64,000 nt of DNA. Source: Novosphingobium sp. (lineage in GTDB: Bacteria; Pseudomonadota; Alphaproteobacteria; Sphingomonadales; Sphingomonadaceae). This document shows positions 60,226 to 64,000 of this stretch, piece by piece (the first letter of the stretch is position 1; every line of letters begins with the position of its first letter). Under the pieces are notes generated by a model, which saw nothing but the letters and a program-made list of their open reading frames with translations, did no database searches and was not told where the DNA came from. A program made the position numbers and the translations under genes. The DNA lies in NCBI GenBank assembly GCA_017745295.1, contig JAGHZR010000016.1, forward strand, positions 32,708-96,707, read 5' to 3'.

Positions 60226-60976
60226 TCGCTGGCTTTCGCCGCCGCCCGATCCGCGCAAGGTCGCGTGGATCGGCGGGCACGACTATGCCCATCGCGGGCT
60301 GCACGGAGCGGTCATTCCCGAAAACTCGCTCGCGGCTTTCCGGCTGGCGATCGAGGAGGGCTATGGCATCGAACTCGACGTGCAGCGCGCGGGAGACGGC
60401 ACCCCGGTGGTCTTCCACGATTCGGTGCTGGAGCGCCTGACCGCCGAAAGCGGCGAGATCGCGCGCCACAGCGCCGCCCAGCTTGCCGCCGTGACGCTGG
60501 GCGGAACCGCCGAGAGCATTCCCAGCCTGCGTCAGGCGCTCAACCTGATCGACGGCCGCCAGCCGGTGCTGATCGAGCTGAAATCCTCGCGCGGGGCCCG
60601 CATCGCCGCGCTCTGCCTAGCCGTGCGCCGGGTGCTGGAGGGCTATACCGGCCCCCATGCGGTCATGAGTTTCGACCCGCGCGTCTCGCGCTGGTATCGC
60701 CGCCATTCCCCGCACACGGTGCGCGGGCTGATCGTCTCGGAAGGGGAGGATCGCGCCCTGCCCGGCATGATCCGGCGCCGCGCGGCGCTCTGGCAGGCCG
60801 CGCCGGACTTCCTGGCCTATGACATCCGCGACCTGCCCAGCCGTTTCGCCGCCGCCCAGCGCAAGCGCGGGCTGCCGCTGGCGACCTGGACGGTGCGCCG
60901 CCCGGACCATCACGAACGCGCCGGTCTCCACGCCGACGCGGTGATCTTCGAGCGTCCCTCGGAAGAACCGGCGTGA
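60206..60976 (+). CDS. ugpQ: glycerophosphodiester phosphodiesterase
   Basis: A 256-residue GDPD enzyme. YAHRGLHG...PENSLAAF is the HRG...ENT-like catalytic motif, IELDVQRAGDGTPVVFHDSVLERL the metal-binding part. Starts with a TTG at 60206, inside the end of the RidA gene (20-base overlap); no ATG fits. Cytosolic. Confidence 0.87.
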   Translation: MPFALLDRWLSPPPDPRKVAWIGGHDYAHRGLHGAVIPENSLAAFRLAIEEGYGIELDVQRAGDGTPVVFHDSVLERLTAESGEIARHSAAQLAAVTLGGTAESIPSLRQALNLIDGRQPVLIELKSSRGARIAALCLAVRRVLEGYTGPHAVMSFDPRVSRWYRRHSPHTVRGLIVSEGEDRALPGMIRRRAALWQAAPDFLAYDIRDLPSRFAAAQRKRGLPLATWTVRRPDHHERAGLHADAVIFERPSEEPA

Positions 60977-62121
60977 GCGACCGCGCGGGTGAAGGTGAGT
61001 TCGTCGCGCGCCTCCACGGCGCGGTGGCCGGACTCCCGGCGGCGGAATGGGACGCCCTGACCGGCGGCGGCAATCCCTTCGTCTCCCATGCCTTCCTCGC
61101 GGCCATGGAGGAATCGGGCAGCGTCGGCGAAGGCACCGGCTGGACCCCGGTGCCGATCACCGTCGCCGGGCCGGACGGACGGCTGGCAGCGGCGCTCCCG
61201 GCCTATCTCAAGCAGCACAGCCAGGGCGAATATGTCTTCGACCATGCCTGGGCCGATGCCTGGCACCGGGCGGGCGGGGCCTACTATCCCAAGCTCCAGA
61301 TCGCCGCGCCCTTCACCCCGGCGACCGGCCCCCGGCTGCTGACACCCCATCCGGAGCTCGCCCCGGCGCTGATCGCCGCGGCGGAATCGGTCTGCCGCGA
61401 CAACGGCCTGTCCTCCGCCCACGCGACTTTCATCGAACCGGCGCAAGTCCCGTTTTTCGAGGCGGCGGGCTGGCTGCTACGCGAGGATATCCAGTTCCAC
61501 TGGGAAAACCGGGGCTATGCCGATTTCGACGGCTTTCTCGGCGCGCTTTCCTCGCGCAAGCGCAAGGATATCCGCAAGGAGCGCGAGAAGGCGCAGGAAG
61601 GCGTCGATATCCGGCACCTGACCGGAAGCGATCTCAGCGAAGAGCACTGGGACGCGTTCTGGGCCTTCTACCAGGACACCGGCGCGCGCAAATGGGGCCA
61701 TCCCTACCTGACCCGCGAGGCCTTCTCGCTATTGGGGCAGACGATGGCCGACCGCATCCTGCTGGTGCTCGCTTATATCGACGGGCAGCCGGTGGCGGGC
61801 GCGCTGAACTTCATCGGCAGCGACGCGCTCTACGGCCGCTACTGGGGGGCAGTGGTGGACAAGCCCTTCCTGCATTTCGAGCTGTGCTATTACCAGGCGA
61901 TCGATGCCGCCATCGCGCTCGGCCTGTCGCGGGTGGAAGCGGGCGCGCAGGGCGACCACAAGCTGGCGCGCGGCTACGAGCCGGTGCGGACGGTCTCGGC
62001 ACACTACATCGTCCACGAGGGCCTGCGCGCCGCCATCGCCGACTATCTCGAACAGGAGCGTGCGGGCATTGCAGGAGACCAGCTTCTGCTGGACGGCAGG
62101 ACGCCGTTCCGGAAGGCCTAG
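60973..62121 (+). CDS. GNAT-fold / FemAB-like peptidogalycan-type protein (DUF482)
   Basis: A 382-residue protein of the GNAT/COG3146 family (DUF482). LTGGGNPFVSHAFLAAMEESG, YVFDHAWADAWHR, SSRKRKDIRKEREKA and GRYWGAVVDKPFLHFELCYYQAIDAAI are the family blocks. GTG start at 60973 overlaps the GDPD gene. Substrate unknown; the name peptidogalycan biosynthesis is historical. Converges with 62118-62471 with a 4-base overlap. Confidence 0.82.
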   Translation: MSDRAGEGEFVARLHGAVAGLPAAEWDALTGGGNPFVSHAFLAAMEESGSVGEGTGWTPVPITVAGPDGRLAAALPAYLKQHSQGEYVFDHAWADAWHRAGGAYYPKLQIAAPFTPATGPRLLTPHPELAPALIAAAESVCRDNGLSSAHATFIEPAQVPFFEAAGWLLREDIQFHWENRGYADFDGFLGALSSRKRKDIRKEREKAQEGVDIRHLTGSDLSEEHWDAFWAFYQDTGARKWGHPYLTREAFSLLGQTMADRILLVLAYIDGQPVAGALNFIGSDALYGRYWGAVVDKPFLHFELCYYQAIDAAIALGLSRVEAGAQGDHKLARGYEPVRTVSAHYIVHEGLRAAIADYLEQERAGIAGDQLLLDGRTPFRKA

Positions 62122-62471
62122 GCCGCGCCGCGCGCCGAAGCCGCCAGCCACTGGCGGGCGCGGCGCTGGGCTTCGGCGATCTCGCGCGCGGTCATGTCCT
62201 CGGCCACATCGGCGCGGCACTGCGCGGCTTCCTCGTCCCCGGCGACAGCGGCGAGATTGAACCACTTGTGCGCCTCGATCAGGTCGCAGGCGGCACCGTG
62301 GCTGCCGGTGGAGAACACCACGCCAAGGTCGAAGCAGGCCGAACCGTCACCCATGGCCGCCGCCGCAAGGCGCTCGGGCAGGAACAGGGCATCTGCCTCC
62401 CCATCCGCCGGTTCCGCGATGAACCCGGCAGGTTCGATAAGACGCTCGCTCGCGATCCAGGCCTGTTTCAT
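62118..62471 (-). CDS. Sel1-repeat-like protein
   Basis: A 117-residue protein with a single Sel1/TPR-like repeat (ACDLIEAHKWFNLAAVAGDEEAAQCR). ATG at 62469-62471 is preferred over an upstream TTG at 62475-62477. Possibly a protein-interaction module. No partner identified. Confidence 0.7.
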   Translation of the reverse strand: MKQAWIASERLIEPAGFIAEPADGEADALFLPERLAAAAMGDGSACFDLGVVFSTGSHGAACDLIEAHKWFNLAAVAGDEEAAQCRADVAEDMTAREIAEAQRRARQWLAASARGAA

Positions 62472-62790
62472 GGTCAACTAACCCCCGGTCTGCCGCCTTC
62501 TGCGGTCCGATAGAGGGAAGCTGGCACCAAGTTGGTCAACAAAGCGTTAAGCATATACCTGAAACATTCCCTGTAAGTTTACGCAGCAGGATCGGTAGCG
62601 AACTTGTGCATGACCCGGTGGGATAGCATCCGGCATTCAGGTTTTTTGTGGACTGCCATGGTTATAGCCTTGTGCAGGTAAGGGGGCGGCCCTATAGGCC
62701 GCGACACCGCGGTTTGCCGGGAGGCCACTGGAAAAATCCGGGGTCGCAGGGCGTAGGCAGGCCGGGGGGATTCGTGCGGAGATTCTCTGG
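62472..62790. other. 319-base divergent region upstream of dksA
   Basis: No gene found. Contains a 6-bp stem GCGGCC / GGCCGC with a 5-nt loop (62686-62702) and an A/T-richer portion (62540-62660) suited to promoters for the Sel1-like and dksA genes. No riboswitch family recognised. Confidence 0.45.
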
Positions 62791-63249
62791 ATGGCAACGG
62801 CCCTAGCTGACGAAATTGATGTCCTCGCCAAGGCCAAGCGCATGCTTGGCGGTTCTTATGTTCCCGTAGAGAACGAAGCCTACATGTGCGAGGCTCAGCA
62901 AGACTACTTCCGGCGGCTTCTGCTCGCCTGGAAAAAATCGATCCTCGACGCCTCTGCCGGTACGCTGGCACAACTTCAGGACGGCCCGATCCGGGAGCCC
63001 GACCTCAACGATCGCGCGTCCAGCGAGACCGACTGGGGCATCGAGCTGCGCACCCGCGACCGCCAGCGCAAGCTGATCGCCAAGATCGATTCCGCCCTGC
63101 GCCGGATCGAGGAAGGCGAATACGGCTACTGCGAAGTGACCGGCGAACCGATCGGCCTCGGCCGCCTCGAAGCACGTCCGATCGCCACCATGACCGTGGA
63201 GGCCCAGGAAGCGCACGAGCGCCGCGAAAAGGTCTCGCGCGAAGAATAA
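62791..63249 (+). CDS. dksA: RNA polymerase-binding transcription factor DksA (zinc-site-deficient)
   Basis: A 152-residue DksA-type coiled-coil factor acting with ppGpp on RNA polymerase. Coiled-coil (~35-110) with tip Asp (DLNDRAS); C-terminal zinc-finger region reads C114-x2-T117-x17-T135-x2-A138, so only one of four canonical cysteines remains. This is the CxxT pattern typical for alphaproteobacterial DksA. YGYCEVTGEPIGLGRLEARP matches the family. Confidence 0.94.
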   Translation: MATALADEIDVLAKAKRMLGGSYVPVENEAYMCEAQQDYFRRLLLAWKKSILDASAGTLAQLQDGPIREPDLNDRASSETDWGIELRTRDRQRKLIAKIDSALRRIEEGEYGYCEVTGEPIGLGRLEARPIATMTVEAQEAHERREKVSREE

Positions 63250-63457
63250 GAATAGCGCCATTTCAATTCTTTCGCCCCGACCCGGCGGGCTGCGCGGCAT
63301 TTCCGCCGTTCGGGGCGTTAAGATTTTGTTTGCCATTTCCTTATAGTTATCGACCGCAAACGTGCCTTGCGCGCGCGGCGGTGCTTATCATCAACCGGGG
63401 CTTTCGCAGGCCGGGCTTCGTGATATCATTGCCGGACCGAATGCCGGACGAGAACGC

Positions 63458-63835
63458 ATGACCCAGATCGAAAATCGCCAGATTGCGCGTGACAGCCTGT
63501 TCCTCATGGCCGACCTGCGGATCGACGGGCTGGACAGCGAGTACCGGATCAAGGTCCGCAACCTCTCTGCCGGCGGGATGATGGGCGAAGGCGGAGTCCA
63601 GGTGGTGCGCGGCACGACGGTCGCGGTGAACATCCGCAATATCGGCTGGGTCCCCGGCACGATCGCCTGGGTTCAGGAAAACCGCTTCGGCGTGGCCTTT
63701 ATCGAGGAAATCGATCCCAAGCTGGCGCGCGGCGCCGTGGCCCCGGTGCCGGACGACAAGCCCAACTTCGTGCGCAACTACGAAGCGCAGTATTCCCCCC
63801 CGACAACCGAGCCGAAGAACCTGCGCAAGCTCTGA
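63458..63835 (+). CDS. PilZ domain protein
   Basis: A 125-residue c-di-GMP-binding PilZ protein. Motif R7-x3-R11 (NRQIARDS) and N35-x-S-x-x-G (NLSAGGMMG) are intact. Start at the ATG at 63458, chosen over an in-frame upstream ATG as the PilZ motifs begin here. Its last codons are part of a long perfect inverted repeat extending to the window end, hinting at an inverted copy downstream. Confidence 0.88.
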   Translation: MTQIENRQIARDSLFLMADLRIDGLDSEYRIKVRNLSAGGMMGEGGVQVVRGTTVAVNIRNIGWVPGTIAWVQENRFGVAFIEEIDPKLARGAVAPVPDDKPNFVRNYEAQYSPPTTEPKNLRKL

Positions 63836-64000
63836 TAGTTTGTTTGAAAATCCGCCGCAGGCGGATTTTGGCGGCACCGGCCCACGCCCCCACCCGACCT
63901 CCCACTAGTGTATTCTGATGGGAGGTCGGGTGGGGGCGTGGGCCGGTGCCGCCAAAATCCGCCTGCGGCGGATTTTCAAACAAACTATCAGAGCTTGCGC
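63823..64000. repeat. three-hairpin element, copy 3, in an extended perfect inverted repeat
   Basis: Perfect arms 63823-63904 and 63919-64000, 82 nt each, with a 14-nt centre. Left and right mini-hairpins are exact inverses (AAAATCCGCC core), unlike copies 1 and 2. The left arm includes the last 4 codons and stop of the PilZ gene; the right arm runs to the final base, so the repeat may be longer. Confidence 0.92.

Noticed and set aside
63318..63332. Possible CtrA-type half-sites (TTAA-N7-TTTG) upstream of the PilZ gene
   Set aside because: The second half-site is imperfect and no supporting context was seen.

Overview
The window is a high-GC, gene-dense chromosomal segment of an alphaproteobacterium, most likely a sphingomonad (Sphingomonadaceae, Novosphingobium/Sphingobium-like). 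The strongest marker is a serine palmitoyltransferase next to a dedicated acyl carrier protein (56667-58162), the entry step of sphingolipid synthesis. Gene orders such as argS-SPOR-nagZ-scpA-scpB-tatABC, mutY-DUF721-dsbA-dsbA-smc and ubiA/rsmE/gshA, a DivK-type response regulator and an alphaproteobacterial DksA agree with this. No rRNA, tRNA, CRISPR array, prophage or classical insertion sequence was found.

Layout. 1-9.6 kb: end of an arginine-succinyltransferase gene (astD), small envelope proteins, RarD- and HPP-type membrane proteins, a nitroreductase, YgfZ, two tandem acetyltransferases and rplU-rpmA. 9.9-24.8 kb: YggS, a ThiE-like protein, FtsK, then the long minus-strand block argS > SPOR > nagZ > scpA > scpB > tatA > tatB > tatC, a small GIY-YIG nuclease gene inside a repeat-rich patch, and miaB with an alpha/beta hydrolase. 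25-33 kb: RcnB-like protein, phoH-ybeY-corC, a LysR regulator, a cyclophilin and mgtE. 33-44 kb: nudC, a serine hydrolase, mutY, a DUF721 protein, two DsbA-like proteins, smc, a methyltransferase and soxR with its operator. 44-54 kb: a VOC protein, ubiA, rsmE, gshA, a HerA-like ATPase, a fused pabB-pabC, an aminotransferase, a pseudouridine synthase and arfB. 54-64 kb: an FMN reductase, a cadherin/propeller lipoprotein, spt-acp, divK, a DUF3572 gene, HAD-RidA-GDPD-GNAT, dksA and a PilZ protein.

Most genes are core housekeeping. The unusual content lies between genes: at least six families of dispersed, mostly palindromic repeats. The most striking are (i) a ~145-bp three-hairpin element in three copies (33026, 38501, 63836); the last copy sits in a perfect inverted repeat with 82-nt arms that takes in the 3' end of the PilZ gene and runs to the window edge; (ii) a 100-185-bp family centred on GGGGGATGATCCCCC in four copies (14068, 18454, 22638, 46553); and (iii) perfect 28-bp inverted repeats enclosing the GIY-YIG nuclease gene, with one repeat supplying the gene's last codons and stop and related copies elsewhere. 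This arrangement resembles a REP-type element with a linked nuclease and is the best candidate here for an under-described system. All repeat calls come from reading the sequence; genome-wide copy number was not computed.
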